64,000 nucleotides of DNA from Cepaea nemoralis (GCA_014155875.1 JACEFZ010014612.1:5001-69000), one strand, 5' to 3'. Counted from the first letter of the stretch, positions 12,684 to 25,554 are shown. The notes: generated from the letters alone by a model not told the origin. Numbers and translations are program-made.

Positions 12684-15600
12684 AATCAATCAATCATGTG
12701 ACATGCCAGAAAGCGTGAGCGGTCATGACTCGCCATTTAACTCGATCACCAGTGTCGTGGATCAGCTCAGTGTTCCTGTCTCGTCCATGCCATGTGGCCA
12801 AGCCATCCAGATATTTTCCTCTCAGGTCTTCCTCTTAGTCTGTTCCCTTCGATCTTGCCAGTAGTCACTAAGTTCTCTAATCCATTTCTAATTTGACTGT
12901 CTACGTCTAATTTCTCTAATCAATTTACGTTTTTCATTTGTCTCATGTAGTACTTGGTCATTGTTTTATTTTTCTATCTGTTCATGGTATTCTTTGCATT
13001 TTCCTCAGAAACAACATTTCTACAGCCATCAGATGTTTTTCAGCTTGACTGCACATTGTCCAAGTTTCACATCCATACAAAAGGACATGCTCCATGTATC
13101 CCCTCAACACTCTTTTTCTTGTTTCAATTGACATCTTTTTATTGGTCAGAATGTTTTTCATCTTGCTAAAGGCTACTTTCGCCATGGAGATTCTTGTTCT
13201 AATCTCTTCAAGGCATCTCCCATCAGATGTTATGACTGTTCCGAGATAATTGTACCGATTCACTTGTTGAAGAATATTCCCATTTACTTGTATATTACAT
13301 TGTGGTATTTCGTTCTTCCTAGTGACGACCATAACCTGTGTCTTTTTACAATTTAATTCTAACCCCAGTTGCTCACTGTGTACAACAACCGCATCTACTA
13401 ATTGTTGCAGATCCTGCGCATTGTCTGCAATCAATACTGTATCATCTACATATCTAATGTTCACGAGAGGAAGTGGACACCGCGGAAAATGTCAAGAAAG
13501 ACAAGGTGGAGGTCTTCAAGCGCTGTGCTGCAGAGGCCAAAAACGCAAAATGGGAATGTTTCATGAAGGAGATTGGAGGTGATAAAACACTGCGAAAATT
13601 CTGGAAACTGCACAGACAAATGCAAAGAAAATATGGGCCTATGACAGTGGGAACAATTTATAGAGATGATGGTGTGAGTATGACAACAGACAAAGAGAAA
13701 GGGGAGGCGTTTCTCCAGAGATTTCTAGAGCAGACCAATCATAATGATGCGGACACCAGGGATGCAGTTATAGAGGAATGATCTGGCATCGTGAAGAATA
13801 TGCATTATGAAGACATCATACGAGTTGAAGATGTTAAACATTTTTTTTGAAAAAGGCAAAAGACTCGGCGCCATGGCACGATGGGGTTAGGTATGGCCAC
13901 ATTAAGGCTTTGAGCGATGCAGACCTGAAGGAGATGACCGACTGCTTTAACTAGAGCATTAGGACAGCATCAAGATTGGGTACACAGCTATCGCATCCCT
14001 CTCTCAAAGCCATTCAAGGATCATTCAAAGCTTAGCAGCTTTAGGATCATAACCCTAAAAAAATACATTTGGGAAGGTTCTAGAGAAGATAGTTGCTGTC
14101 AAGCTGCAAGAGTTTATGGAAAGGGGGAAGCTTCTTTCAAGTGGCCTGGGGCCAGGCCAGGAAAAGATACCTGGTCAAATGCAGCCACTTTTGCCTTTGA
14201 TGTTTATGAGGGGTTTCAGAGCAGACAAGAAACGATGGCGGCAGCGCTGGATCTCGAGGATGCATACAACAGAGTTCGATATGATATTTTCATGACCGCA
14301 ATGATGGAGAAGGGGGTCAATCCCTGGTTGGTGAACTGGATAGCAGCCGTCCTGCATTCTCGTCGGGTTGCTCTCCGTCTGGGTGTATGGACCTCAGAGG
14401 CACATATTTTAACCCCGGGACTGCCACAGGGATCTGCAGTCTCACCGGTGCTCTTTAACGTGTATAGAGCAAGATTGCAAACCTAGATGCACCAGGGGTT
14501 GGAAGAATACTAACATTTGCAGATGATATTCTTGCATATAGGCAGGGGAGAGATAGGGAGCAAACAACCCAGGAGCTACACGCAACAGTAGACAAAGTGA
14601 TTGACTGGTGCACTAAAATGAGTGCTGTCATACACCCGGAAAAGGCGGCTGTTTTGTGGTGCTCTCTGGACAACAGGATTATGAGAGCTGATTTCCCAAG
14701 CCTCACGATAGATGGTAGAAACGTCAACAGAGAGAACAAACTGAAGTATCTGGGAATCACATTTGACAGGAGCCTGTCCTTCAAGGACCATATGGAGACG
14801 GTTGTGACAAGGTCTCAAAAGGGACTCAATGCATTTAAAACTATGGCTCCAATGGACACAGAGCAGAGAATGCTTTTAACACTATACCAGCACTTGATCC
14901 TCTCAGTGATTGATTATGGACGAGGACTGCTCACTGTCTCAAAGAGTCAGATGGAGGAATTAGAGCGCGTACAGAACGAAGCTATGCGAGTCATTCTGGG
15001 ATGCACCAGAGAACCCCAAGTAGTGTGTATGCGTTACATCCTTGGTCTGCCTTCTGTTGCTTGTAGGCTCAAGGTGACGCAGGCGAAGGCATACCCCAGA
15101 GTAGCTGCAGACACAGATGACCGTTGTATGAGGCGCTGGACACCGCTGGACACAGTCAGCGACTGATAAGAGGGAAATCATGGATGGCTCAGGCGGAGGA
15201 TACGATCAGACAGGTATGCCCCTTGGAGAACATTGGGCGAGGAGAGGAGTGGGTCAGAGTGCCAGCGGAGCAGTCAGACTTGTGCAGAGTTATAATCACA
15301 ATGAGCCGGGAGTGCAGGGCGTGGCCAGCAGGGGCCACGGAAGTGGAAATCCAGCAACTAATTCAGGATAATGCTCGCTCGGGTGGTGTGATTATCTACA
15401 GAGATGGGTCGGTGTTGAGAGGTAGGAGAAGTGCCTAGGGGTTCTTAGCAAAAGCTAATGGTCGACGTTTGGTGCAGGAGAGCCTGGCATATGATACCAC
15501 AACATCTAGCTGAAGAATGGAGGTGGAGGCTGTCAGTGCAGCTTTCCGCTGGATGGAGAATACGATACACACACATCGTGATTGTAACAGACGCAGAAAG

Positions 15601-16116
15601 CATGCTGAGGAAGGTGAGGACAGGCAAGCTTCGGACATAGTGGCTTGCTTCGCTTCGGTGGTCACGGGTGGCAAGCATCGCCTGGATCTTTTCTCCGGGG
15701 CATGCCTGTGTGCTGGGGAATGAACAGTCGGACAGACTGGCTGGCTCTGCAAAACTTGGTAGAGTATTGATGCATGACAAGGCAGACGTGGCTGCGGCCT
15801 TGTGTGAGCACTCGTACACCTCGGAGGAGCAAATGGATCACCATGGTCTGGTCAGAATGAGACAGCGAGGAGTGACGAGGGGATCTGGCAGACGCTCGGC
15901 GCTCAGAGGAAAGGCGAGACGAACATATAATCAGATTGCTACTGGTACTATCGATGTTGGAACACTTCGCTGGCTGCTGGGGATGGGGACGGAGTGCTTA
16001 TGGGAATGCCCCGAATGCTGTGATGTCGGTTCCTAAATCAATCAATCAATCAATCTAATGTTATAGATGTTTCGTCCTCCAATACTGACTCCATTTATAT
16101 CTTCTAGATTTATGAA
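12684..16116 (-). pseudogene. RTE-like LINE at inversion breakpoint, split by I-like LINE
   Basis: The 3' portion of a RTE-like element lies on the minus strand: RT YVDDTVLIADN near 13440 (catalytic Y-x-DD), the C-terminal region (KKTQVMVV, YLGTVITSDGR, LLYGCETW) down to about 12982, then decayed C-terminus and a (TTGA)n tail near 12684-12697. The upstream codons (INGVSIGGRN) lie at 16063-16116. Between them an I-like LINE inserted with the 10-bp TSD ATCTAATGTT at 13452-13461 and 16053-16062. The 5' truncation point at 16116 abuts the LTR at 16117, placing this LINE exactly between the inverted segment and the rest of the outer LTR. Confidence 0.85.
13462..16052 (+). pseudogene. I-like LINE: RT and RNase H, 5' truncated, broken
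   Basis: This non-LTR element has an RNase H domain. In order: pre-RT region 13473-13781 (KFWKLHRQMQRKYGP), RT core 14235-14486 (ALDLEDAYNRV, GLPQGSAVSPVLFNVY), FADD catalytic motif near 14514 in another frame, RT C-terminus 14597-15166 (LKYLGITFD, YGRGLLT), RNase H from about 15385 (DGS, then MEVEAV, TDAESML, and the PGHACVLGNEQSDRLAG block near 15690), and a basic C-terminal domain to a stop at ~16036 followed by an (ATCA)n tail. Several frameshifts and stops make it inactive. It is flanked by the 10-bp TSD ATCTAATGTT. RNase H downstream of RT plus this C-terminus is typical of the I clade. Confidence 0.9.
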
Positions 16117-17337
16117 TCAGCTGCTATCAACAAAATATATAATATTAATAGATATATATTTTTTACCAGACCTGCGTGAATTAGCCTGACCTGACCAGAG
16201 GTCCTGGATTGGCGGCGTCTTTTCTAGACTAGGCCTTTAGCTTGACGAAGTCCTGTCGTTTGACACCAGGTACTTTTTGCCTACAAGACTCACTCTCCAC
16301 ACTCATACCAAGCCTTTATTATTATTGGGCACATTCATTTCCAGGCTTATCTCTCACTTGCAAACCATGCCTTTCTCACGATAAAGCTCTTGTGGTGTTG
16401 TGTGGGTAATTATCGGTATGTAAAGAAGTGTCGTTCCCCATTCCCAGCAAGAATAGGAAGGAAGATACTACTCCTCCCGGCCGCTGCTCTTGTCTGAGCT
16501 GTCGCCGCAATGTACCGACCGTGCCTCACCTTACACGTAGAACTAGATGATATTCTCGACCAGCAACTAGTCAGTTCACCCGGCCACCCTATCCGCTAAA
16601 AGATGGAAGAGATAGCACTGTGGATAGCCTCTTCCGGCTCAAGAAGATAGATCATAGATTGGGGGACTCCATCCCCACGGAGCCCTTCCCTCCTTCCGGC
16701 ATACTGTAGCTATCCAATGATTATATTCAAATGAAAGATGCCACTAAGTAGAGGTAAAGCCGTAGGAAGAAAGATAGCACTCGTCTATCGGCTGCCAAGA
16801 ACAAGCGATATCATTTGGGAAATATTTATTGTTCAGATTTGTTCCCTTGCCATGCCAAGATCAAGACGCTTAGCCAGATTGGCTAACGGTCACCCCCTCC
16901 CAATATGGCAAGACTGCGGTTTCACCAATTCATCTCAGTAGTCAAGACAATAGAGATTTATAAGTGCAGGACTAATTACAACCTAAGATTACCTTTCATA
17001 GACCAGCAGTATGCTGCACTTAAAATGTCCCAATCTTCAACTTGACATCTTCACATTATGCATTGGGTAACGGTAGGTCTAGAAACAGACATGAATTCTC
17101 CCCCCGAAGTTGAACCCGTGTGTATTTGGTGCAAGACGCCCTAGCAGGTTTTCCCCTAAAGAAAAGACATATCTCTAATTATTCTATTACCAAGATCGTG
17201 TTGATAAGTATCCGAGAGAACTATCTTCCCTAGTGATTGAGCGAATAAGAGAACTGAGGGTTCCCGAAAGCTGTTTCCCCCTGTTTACCCAAACCCAAAG
17301 AAGCCCTGAGGACATGGGCCACTGACGTTTTGTCACA
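16117..17337 (-). mobile_element. Outer element 3' LTR, first 1.2 kb
   Basis: This matches 37901-39120 in direct orientation with about six substitutions and one single-base indel. Read on the minus strand it begins TGTGACAAAACG, directly after a purine tract and the pol end. The LTR continues in the inverted piece at 11373-12263; about 22 bp between the two pieces (equivalent to 37879-37900) are missing. Confidence 0.88.
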
Positions 17338-17351
17338 TAGGCCCCATCTTA
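17338..17351 (-). promoter_or_regulatory. Polypurine tract of outer element
   Basis: On the minus strand TAAGATGGGGCCTA lies immediately upstream of the LTR TG, the position expected for plus-strand priming. Confidence 0.6.
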
Positions 17352-17364
17352 AGAAAGTCGAACC

Positions 17365-19557
17365 CTACGAACTTTCTACTGCCAGAGGTTCTGTTCGAAT
17401 GGCCCCACCCTCACATTCAACCATAGGATGCCGTGATAGAAAATCCGCTCCCACATTCTCCCTTCCGGGGATGTATTCGACCGTGAACTGATACGGTTGT
17501 AGGAGCAATGACCATCTCATTAACCTCGCGTTCAGTTTCTTAGAAGTTGCCAAAAACGTCAGAGGTTGATGGTCGGATTGCACCTTGAACGGTACTCCAG
17601 ACAGATAAGGTTGAAATTTCTGTACCGCCCACACTAGAGCTAGACATTCCCTTTCGACGGTGGAGTAATTCCGTTCCGCGGGTAACAGTTTTCTACTGGC
17701 ATACGCCACCGGACATAGCACCGAAGCATCATCTCGCCCTTCCTGCAACAGAGTTGCCCCAATCCCTATGTTACTCGCGTCGGTTCGGTAACGGTTCAAC
17801 TTGGAATGTCGTACAACTGTTTAAATGCCTGTAATCAATACATAGGCGGTGCTCCCCACTGGGCTTCCTCAACAAGACAACCCCGGCATTATAAGGAGAA
17901 GTCGAAGGAGTGATGATGTCATCGTCCAGAAGTTTCTGGATTTCGGCTTCCAGGGCCTTCTCTTTCGAAAAGGGCACTGGATATATTTTTTGGCGAACGG
18001 GGTCTTGGGTAGTCAGAGTCATATCAAACTCGACCAACCCTGTCCGCCCTGGCCGATCGGTAAGAATCTGATGATGGGACTCCAACAAACGGATGACCAG
18101 GTCTGTTTCTTCAGCCGACAGATCAGGATTTATATGTACATCCCTATAGGTTTCCCCAGGGTGTAAAGGATACTCCCTATCTGCGTCTTCGCCCGATTCA
18201 GTTTCCATCGCGACCGCCATAGTCATGAGTGGGAGAGAAGTACCATCATATCGTTCTTCATACTTTTTGAGGAGGTTAATGTGGAAGATTTTGGATTTCC
18301 CCCTGATCCGGATGGCATAGTTGGTGCGGGACACAACCCTTTCCACCGGGAAAGGCCCCTGCCAACCAATCTCGAGTTTATTGGAACCTACTGGAAGTAA
18401 CAACAGAACCCGATCCCCCACTTTAAGAGACCTATCTTTCGTCCTTCTATTGTAGTAGGCCGCGTGTCTCTTTCTGGCCGCCCTCAGATTCTGAGCTGCC
18501 AAAGCCCAACCCGTCTGGAGTTTCTTCTTTAACTCTTCGACGTATTTGTAGGAGGATACCATTTCTTCGGAAGTTTCCTCCTCTGTCCAACACCTCAATA
18601 GGGCTTCTAAGGGACCCTTGATTGGCCTCCCGAATAGTAGAGTGGCTGGTGGCAACCCGGTCGACCCATGGGGAACCTCCCGATAGGCGAACAAGGCGAC
18701 TGGGATATACTCATCCCATATGTCTGGTTTCTCTTGAGCCAGCTTCCGAAGCATGGTCATCAAGGTACCATTAAACCTCTCTACTTGCCCATTCGACTGA
18801 GGGTGGTATGGGCTTGTGTGAATGTGGTTAGTCTGGAAGATACGAAAGACTTCCTCCATCAGCTTACCACAGAACTGAGACCCATTGTCCGTTAGGATCT
18901 GGTTTGGAAATCCCAACCGAGTAAAGGTCTCCATCAGTGCATCAGCCACTCGCTTAGAGTCGATTGTAGCCAACTGTATCGGCTCACCCCACATGGAACA
19001 GCAATCCACCATCGTAAGAATATACATAGTCCTCTTCCTAGTCCGAGGAAGAGGACCAACAAGATCGATAGCAACTCTCTCGAAAGGAGAGTTCATAATG
19101 GGCATGTTGCCCAGGATTACTGGAGCCGTCCAGTGTTTTGGTGCCACACGCTGGCACTCTGGGCACGACTTGACGTACCGACGCACGTCTCCAGTCATCC
19201 CTGGCCAGTAGTAATGGCAGGAAATGCGCTGGAGTGTTGCCCCGACACCCATATGTCCACTGAATGAAATGGTGTGTCCCATATGAAGAAGCTGTTCCCG
19301 ATAGGCCTTAGGAACAACCAGCTGTCCATGCTGGCGTTCCTCCACTCCGGCTCTCCGGTACAGTAACCGATTCTTCATATAATACTGACCCCGTCTTGGT
19401 GGGTAAGAACATTTTGGCAACTGGTTAAAGCAAGGTTGCAAAGTAGCATCCTATCTTTGAGCAGCTCGTAACTCCCCAGGCAAGGGATTCACGATCAAGG
19501 CTTGCGTCTGCTCATCTCCCGATTGAGATCTGGTTTGCATTGCCCCTACGTACATGG
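17365..19557 (-). pseudogene. Gmr1-like pol: integrase, partial RT, RNase H
   Basis: This is the downstream half of the outer element's polyprotein. Right after the middle-element insertion the frame resumes (MQTRSQSGDEQTQA), meets one TAG stop near 19452, then gives integrase: zinc-binding H..H..CPEC (HMGHTISFSGHMG, CPECQRV), catalytic D (IDLVGPLPR), D (ILTDNGSQF) and E (NGQVERFNG). The RT begins after the integrase (LLDDDIITPSTSPYNAGVVL, LCIDYRHLN) but stops at about 17830. The whole YxDD-containing core is absent, and the frame jumps to RNase H (YRTDASNIGIGATL, VERECLALVWAV, VQSDHQPL) ending at 17365. Integrase before RT is the hallmark of Gmr1-type Ty3/gypsy elements. The RT deletion and stop make it non-autonomous. 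Confidence 0.9.
19553..19557. repeat. Middle element TSD, left copy (CATGG)
   Basis: CATGG directly precedes the LTR at 19558. The same five bases follow the other LTR at 35308-35312. Confidence 0.85.
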
Positions 19558-20170
19558 TGTCTCAATGTGCCTATCCGCTAAACGCAACTGGAGCAAACAC
19601 AAAAAGCATCATCGAAAAATCGGAACTTGATAACAGAACGATTCAGAATAGCATACTCAAGTGAAGCGACCGATTTTCCAGGCGTTTGATTCCGCCACCG
19701 GTAATAGGATTAAAACTCTGGCAGAAAAGCAGGTTGATCCCTAACCACAGGATCGGCACCTACTCAAATACATCTACCCCTGAGCTCCCAAACCAGCTCG
19801 TCGCCCTTGAAGCCTTCCTATCCATTCTTCAGCTCAATTTCTTAGATACTAAGATTCAGTCTAGGTGGATTTTTCCATTCCCGGTCCTTTTCACTGTTGT
19901 GTCGTCCTCAATAAATTCCTTACCAGACTTCCCTGCTGTCTCATCCCGAAATCACGGCATCCAGGTGTCACCTTCACCTCGAGCCTTCAGAAACACATCT
20001 TGTTCGTATCACGAAAGTCCCAGCGTCTCCCCGTTGCTGTCCAATTACGTTCTCCACATTTTCCTTGGATTCCTTTGTTGACGTCCACTTTCGTGTCCGA
20101 GTGGATTTTCCCTATATGATTTTCTACTGCCTATTCCGATGACGTCATTCTGTCTAAACGCCATGTGGCA
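19558..20170 (-). mobile_element. Middle element 3' LTR (613 bp)
   Basis: It is bounded by TG and CA ends (TGTCTCAATG to GCCATGTGGCA on the plus strand) and is repeated directly at 34700-35307. By eye the two differ by nine substitutions and four short indels. Orientation is minus, because the purine tract lies at its right side. Confidence 0.9.
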
Positions 20171-20194
20171 GTATGCCCCCCTCCCTTTTAAAAT
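20171..20194 (-). promoter_or_regulatory. Polypurine tract of middle element
   Basis: Minus strand AAAAGGGAGGGGGGCATAC lies directly upstream of the LTR start. This fixes the element's orientation. Confidence 0.75.
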
Positions 20195-21249
20195 GATGTA
20201 ATCATTTTTTTTTCATCACGAGAATTAATCTGACACATAGCAGTGTAGACACAATGACTTTTATCCCGACCGCTATGTCGTAAATCCTAATCTCATCAAA
20301 CGGGTAGGTAGGGGACTAGTATTATGATATATGTAGTGGTGTCTATACTTGGAAATGGCGATCGCAATAAAATTGACAACCCATAATTAAGTAATAATAA
20401 CTAACGATCAATGATCAAAATATAACTATACTAACATAGTATTTAATCTAACTACGTTAACTAATCAACTATTATCACAATTCATTAAATTAACTCTATA
20501 TACACATACTAATATTATACAATGTTATCACAATACGTGTTCACCGGTTTTCCTTTAAAGTAGTTACACCCAGTCACAAACCATCCAAGTGAAAACTCGA
20601 CACAGGAGAAAAGTCACACAAGTCAAAGTTCTCAAAGTTCTCCATGCCTCATAGGTTCCTCTCCATGTAAATTTTCTTATCATCCTGTCAAAATCATATA
20701 TTGACAGAAGTATCCAACTACTTAAACTATCTATTTGCATTAATAATATGTAATTGTTGATCTGTGTGTGTATTGCCAGTAAATTCGGTGCTATCTAACA
20801 CATATTTCCAAACACTCTATGAACAAACAACTATAATAAACTAGGATTGAATAAATTGAATAAAATATTTATATTTATAGTTGATTTAGAATATCGGCAA
20901 GATTATAATTGAGTTGTAGATCCTACAGTTTTGTGAAGAATCATATCTCAAAGATTCAAGATTTCTAAGATAATAAATCAGAAATATAATAAATATTTAA
21001 ATCAAATACTCTTCATAAAATTATTAAGTTCTCTAATAACGATATAGTTACGAACAATTATCTGTAGAATAGAGAACCAACATATTTTCACACACTTAAG
21101 TGAAGAAAGATAGTGAGAATAATTCTGACAAGTATAATTTTACACAGTGATATCTGGGATAAATAAGCAACAAGACCCTAATGTGTCTGTAGTGTACTAT
21201 GTGTTGATATGAACCTAACACTTTCACATTCATCCCATTTTATTTTTCT
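20195..21249. other. Middle element 3' non-coding region
   Basis: Very AT-rich, with no frame of note. It lies between the gag-like frame and the 3' LTR, where pol would be expected. No integrase, RT or RNase H motif is seen. Confidence 0.6.
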
Positions 21250-22579
21250 TTATTGTTTTCTTTTATTCTTCCTTTCATTTATTTTCTTTCTTTCTTTCTT
21301 TGTTTCAAACCTATAGAATCTCTCTTTTGCACGCATGCCATTATTTGTACATGGTAACTTTGTTGATTGGAACCATGTAATTGTTTTCAGTCTTGTGTAT
21401 CTTCTTTTAATTTGTGAATGGATAATTGTAATGCCGCACGCAACGTATTTCTTTGATTGTGTGTATCTGTTAGTGACATACTGTTTAACTTCAGCGTGTA
21501 TGTGTGTCATACACCTAATGACTTCTGTATGTACGTTTGTGACACACTTCTTGACTTCTGTGCGTATGTATGTAATACATTTCTTGCCTTTTGTGTGTAT
21601 ATTTGTGCTATGCTTCTTCACTTCTGTGTGCATGTTTATGATATGCGTTTTTGTTTGTATGAACCCGTTTACACTATGTTTCCTCGCTTGTTGTGCATGT
21701 AACTTTTGTGTGTAACAACCAATGCGTGTAACTTTTGGTTTCTTTTTTGAATGTGTCAAAAATATGTCATTTACCGACAAATAATCTCATTTGCCTTGTT
21801 TTTAAGTATCAGTTATTTCCTCATGTTTGGGTTCGTTGACCTTGTGCAAATCTTGGTATTTGCAATTATTTACCGTTATGCTATCACTCCGTATCGTTGT
21901 ATCATGCATTTCTACCGTTGATGTACCCTGTTCTATTTGCGTCTTTTCTTCTTCTTCTTCTTGTGTTGTTTCAATTTGGGCATTTGTACTTGTAAGTGTT
22001 TCGTTAGACTTGTGTTCGATAGTTACTTTCTGAACGAAATCTCTGGCGTTCGGTTCTTTCACTATTGTAGCAGATACTTTACCTGTGTGATTATTTTCCT
22101 TTATTTCATACATTTGTCTCATACGCTCCTTCCACATTGTTTCCTTTGCAAGATTCTCCTCTTGAAGTGCGAGTCGTTTTTGCTTGATTTCTGTCTCTAC
22201 GGTTAACTGTCTTGCCCTTAATTCTGCCTCTACGGCTAACTGTCTTGCCTTTAACTCTGCCTCTGCTGTTATCTGTCTTTATTCCATCTCTCTGCTCATT
22301 GCAGATATCTTTTCACGTTGCAAAGTTAATTCTTTTTCTCTAGACTCTATTCGTTCGCATTGCAATGCTACCCTCTTTTCATGTTCCAGAACTAGTTCAC
22401 TTCATTTGATAGCCATCTCACGTTCCTTTAGTTCGTTTTCAAGAACCCATTTCTTTGTCTCGTTCCTCCCTCTCACGTGCAGCTTGAGCTCTATATTCCT
22501 GTATGACCCAATTCCTGAGTTCTGCTCCAGCCAATCCATTCTTCTCACCCAACTCCGTGAGATATTGTAGTGTAGACAT
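21250..22579 (-). pseudogene. Gag-like coiled-coil frame of the middle LTR element
   Basis: The start at 22579 (MSTLQYLTELGEKNGLAGAE) matches the style of gag N-termini in the neighbouring elements (short hydrophobic/GAEL helix, then a long charged coiled coil rich in Arg, Glu and Lys). One reading frame runs to 21250 with in-frame stops near 22400, 22270 and two near 21800. The second half has at least six imperfect ~13-residue repeats around HTEVKKCVTN and ends in a Lys-rich tail. No zinc knuckle, protease, integrase or RT is visible anywhere in the element. Seen: frame, repeats, stops. Inferred: a non-autonomous element that encodes, or once encoded, only a Gag-like protein and would depend on a partner for pol. 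Confidence 0.6.
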
Positions 22580-24919
22580 CTTGTCCTACCTGTATAATAA
22601 TCTAGATGAAATATCATAGAAGAGTATGCAAAAATGTAAATATGTTCAATTCAGATATAACAACTGCTGAACAAAATGTGAACTGTAACTCAACAGCACT
22701 GTAAACTTGAACAATAAAGAAATTCAGTAACTTCTTGCTATCTATATATCTGAAGTGTTACTATCTGTAAATAACAGAAAATAATATAAGAAATATATTC
22801 AGTGTAAAGAATATATAATACTAGACAGTCAACAATGACAGAAGACGACTGACGAGTGACGTAACTAGATATTTTCTTTCATAAAAGACAATAGTACTTT
22901 TACAGAAATTTGACGTAAATATCCTCTCTTACTACTACACTTAACCTAAGACAACAATTATGTGTTGACCCTACAATATTCAAGTGTCCTTGCTTAATGT
23001 AGAATACGCTCACACTATCCATTTTTGAACTAATTTACTTAATATTAAATAATAGGCACCTCATTTATCAACAACAACACATTAACCAACAATAACATAT
23101 ACTGGCCTTTTTCAGGTTCTCGTGTCCGTAAATATAATGCTCGATAATTTACATCCTATATTTTAACCATGATATGCCAAGGGAAGGAATTGTATAAGGA
23201 AGTAGACCGCTCCTTGCTTGTACGAAAGTACAATGAATGTGTACTTAAACCCGCACCAACGTGGTTCGTAACCAATCTCTGAGAAACGTGATTGGCTTGG
23301 GTGTTTTCGACGATACTTGAGTTATAGCAGCCTTATTATTTTAGGCTGAATGTTGTGGGTGCTGGAACGCTTAATGTCCACAATGGAGTATAGCGTCGTA
23401 AAGTTTAGCGTGAAGACGAATGGTATCACGCCCAATAAGAACAATGTCACTCCGTATAACGTTCCGATGTGTAACCGCTGAAGTGTAAAGTGAGTAGCCT
23501 CCTGACGTGTGTAGTGTATCCGTGTACAGTCAATCAGTGTCCAAACGTTACCGTTGTCCGTAGATGTCGACGTAATGAGTTAATGTTCGGTCCCGACTGA
23601 CCGAGTTGAATTCTTCAAATGTAACGAAATCCTCTGTGATTTCAAAATAGTATGTCCTAGTATACGTGTACGTGTCGTCTTGAAGTGAGAGTTGTTGTCC
23701 GGTATGTGGGTAATGGTGTTGTAATGTCCTCCATCCCGTAAGTAGTATCTTCAAGTATAAAATAATGTCGGTGAATTCCTTATGAATAGCGTTGGTATCC
23801 CTTGTGTTCCACTAATCTCGTTGACTTGATTACGGATGAACGAATATATCCGTGGTTGGCATTTGGAATTAATAGTTGCTGCTTATATAATTATAATATA
23901 GCCAATGTAAGTATTGGTAAGCGCCTACACATCGTAAACTCTTCAAATTGTGTGTGGTATTCTGTGTAGAAGCGTTGCCTCAATGTCCTGGCGTCAGGGT
24001 ATCAGAGTAAGAGTATATATAATAAGTCCTGACGTGATATCTAACGTGTAGCGACCAATTGAATGTCACACCTAAACTTCCTTGAGAGATGACAATCTAC
24101 GTGGCGAAGGTAATCTTCATGGTAGTGTATATCATCCTCCAACATCCGACGTCAGCAAGTTTTCAGACATGTACAATAAATAATGTCTATAGACGTATCG
24201 AATGTCCTTTGCGCCGATAGTGAATTTATGACAGAGTGTCGGCATCAAATATAATCGTGTGTGGTGTCAAAATCTTTTGGCGTTTTAAACAACCAAGTAA
24301 AAACTGTTAGTAATGTTCGTAAAATAACGAATGTCTTTCTGATAGAGTAAACTATACTTGCAGATCGGAAGTACACTCCATCCTATGTGGAACAGTCCAA
24401 CGATAAATGTGATAACAATCTTGAATCATGACGAACTTCATAAATTCCGCAGATTGTTTAGCATAAAGTCACTTTTGAGCAGTTGCAATCAAATTCGTGA
24501 GCAAATCATCAATTCTCGAATGTACAGTGTCCATTGCTGTGTTATCGTACAATATTGTGGTGTAGACTTGTGGCAGCGCAGTGTTTCTTTAGATCTTATG
24601 GCCTACTCACATCAACATAGTTACTTTCCATATCGACCATGGTGTCGAATGTTTCGGACATTTCATATCTATGTACTATCTTCCTTTCTTAAGTAGCACT
24701 GTAGTCATACCCGTACATTCATTCAAAACACAATAATGTTCTTAAATATGCTGTGATCTTTCCAAATGTCAGTTGTTATAAATATAATATAGCGCTGTGG
24801 CTTGTTTCATATCGTGCAGTTTCGCGCGTATGGTGCGACTATTATATTTCTACTGCACTTCTTCTACGTAATGTTGTTCTTACGTCCTGATATGTTAATT
24901 TTCATTGTACCGTTCTTAT
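22580..24919. other. Middle element leader, non-coding
   Basis: About 2.3 kb between the gag-like start and the inner-element insertion point, continuing at 34465-34699 toward the 5' LTR. Only a 68-codon minus frame (23548-23754) stands out and I do not recognise it. No splice or RNA structure was established. Confidence 0.5.
24915..24919. repeat. Inner element TSD, left copy (CTTAT)
   Basis: CTTAT directly precedes the inner LTR. The copy is at 34460-34464. Confidence 0.88.
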
Positions 24920-25540
24920 TGTCAAAGACTGAAATACAAAGGCAGGAGGTATGCCTCAAGATAGAAGACCACCGGGAAGAGTGGTCAACCCCAAGTAGAT
25001 TAGAGGTAATACAGTGCCCCGATATAAGGGCAGGGTAGATGATAGAATGGGGGACTATTAACTAGTTCTCTCATGAGACACGGAGGCAACGACCAGATAG
25101 TTAGTACTCTGGTCACGACAGAATCACGCCTACGTGATTGCCACGGAGAAGAGTGCCACTCAGTAGGAGAACGGCTGCTACAAGCGTGCTAAGTGGAACA
25201 GCACGCAAAAAGCCGAAGGACGCAACAAGGTCCTTCCGCGTGCTGTGTAGCCACGCGTGTAGGAAAAGTCAGACTGGGGACTGACTTCGTAGAGAGCAGA
25301 TCGTTTTAGTGTCGATAGGAGTTTTTGTGTAGCCAAATAGATAGAGATTAGCAATAGGGTTAGGAAACTAGTGATAGGCAATTCTGTGGCTTTGTGTGTG
25401 ATTTGATAGCGACTGTTTTGTAATTGTAAAGAGCCAACGGCAATAAAATGTACCATTTATTTCCTCTCACACGACTTGCAAGTTTCTTGTGTGGTGTGGG
25501 AGAAGTAATCCGATGATGCCTGACACATCAGTTGTTGACA
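24920..25540 (+). mobile_element. Inner element 5' LTR (621 bp)
   Basis: It starts TGTCAAAGACTG and ends CAGTTGTTGACA. AATAAA at 25442-25447 is a plausible polyadenylation signal, placing R/U5 near the end. The frames inside it recur in the 3' LTR and are not genes. Confidence 0.93.
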
Positions 25541-25554
25541 GGCAAGGATTAATG

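Noticed and set aside
19558..20170. DNA transposon with terminal inverted repeats around the CTAAACGC words at the ends of this block
   Set aside because: The words are in direct, not inverted, orientation. TG/CA ends, PPT and TSD show an LTR.
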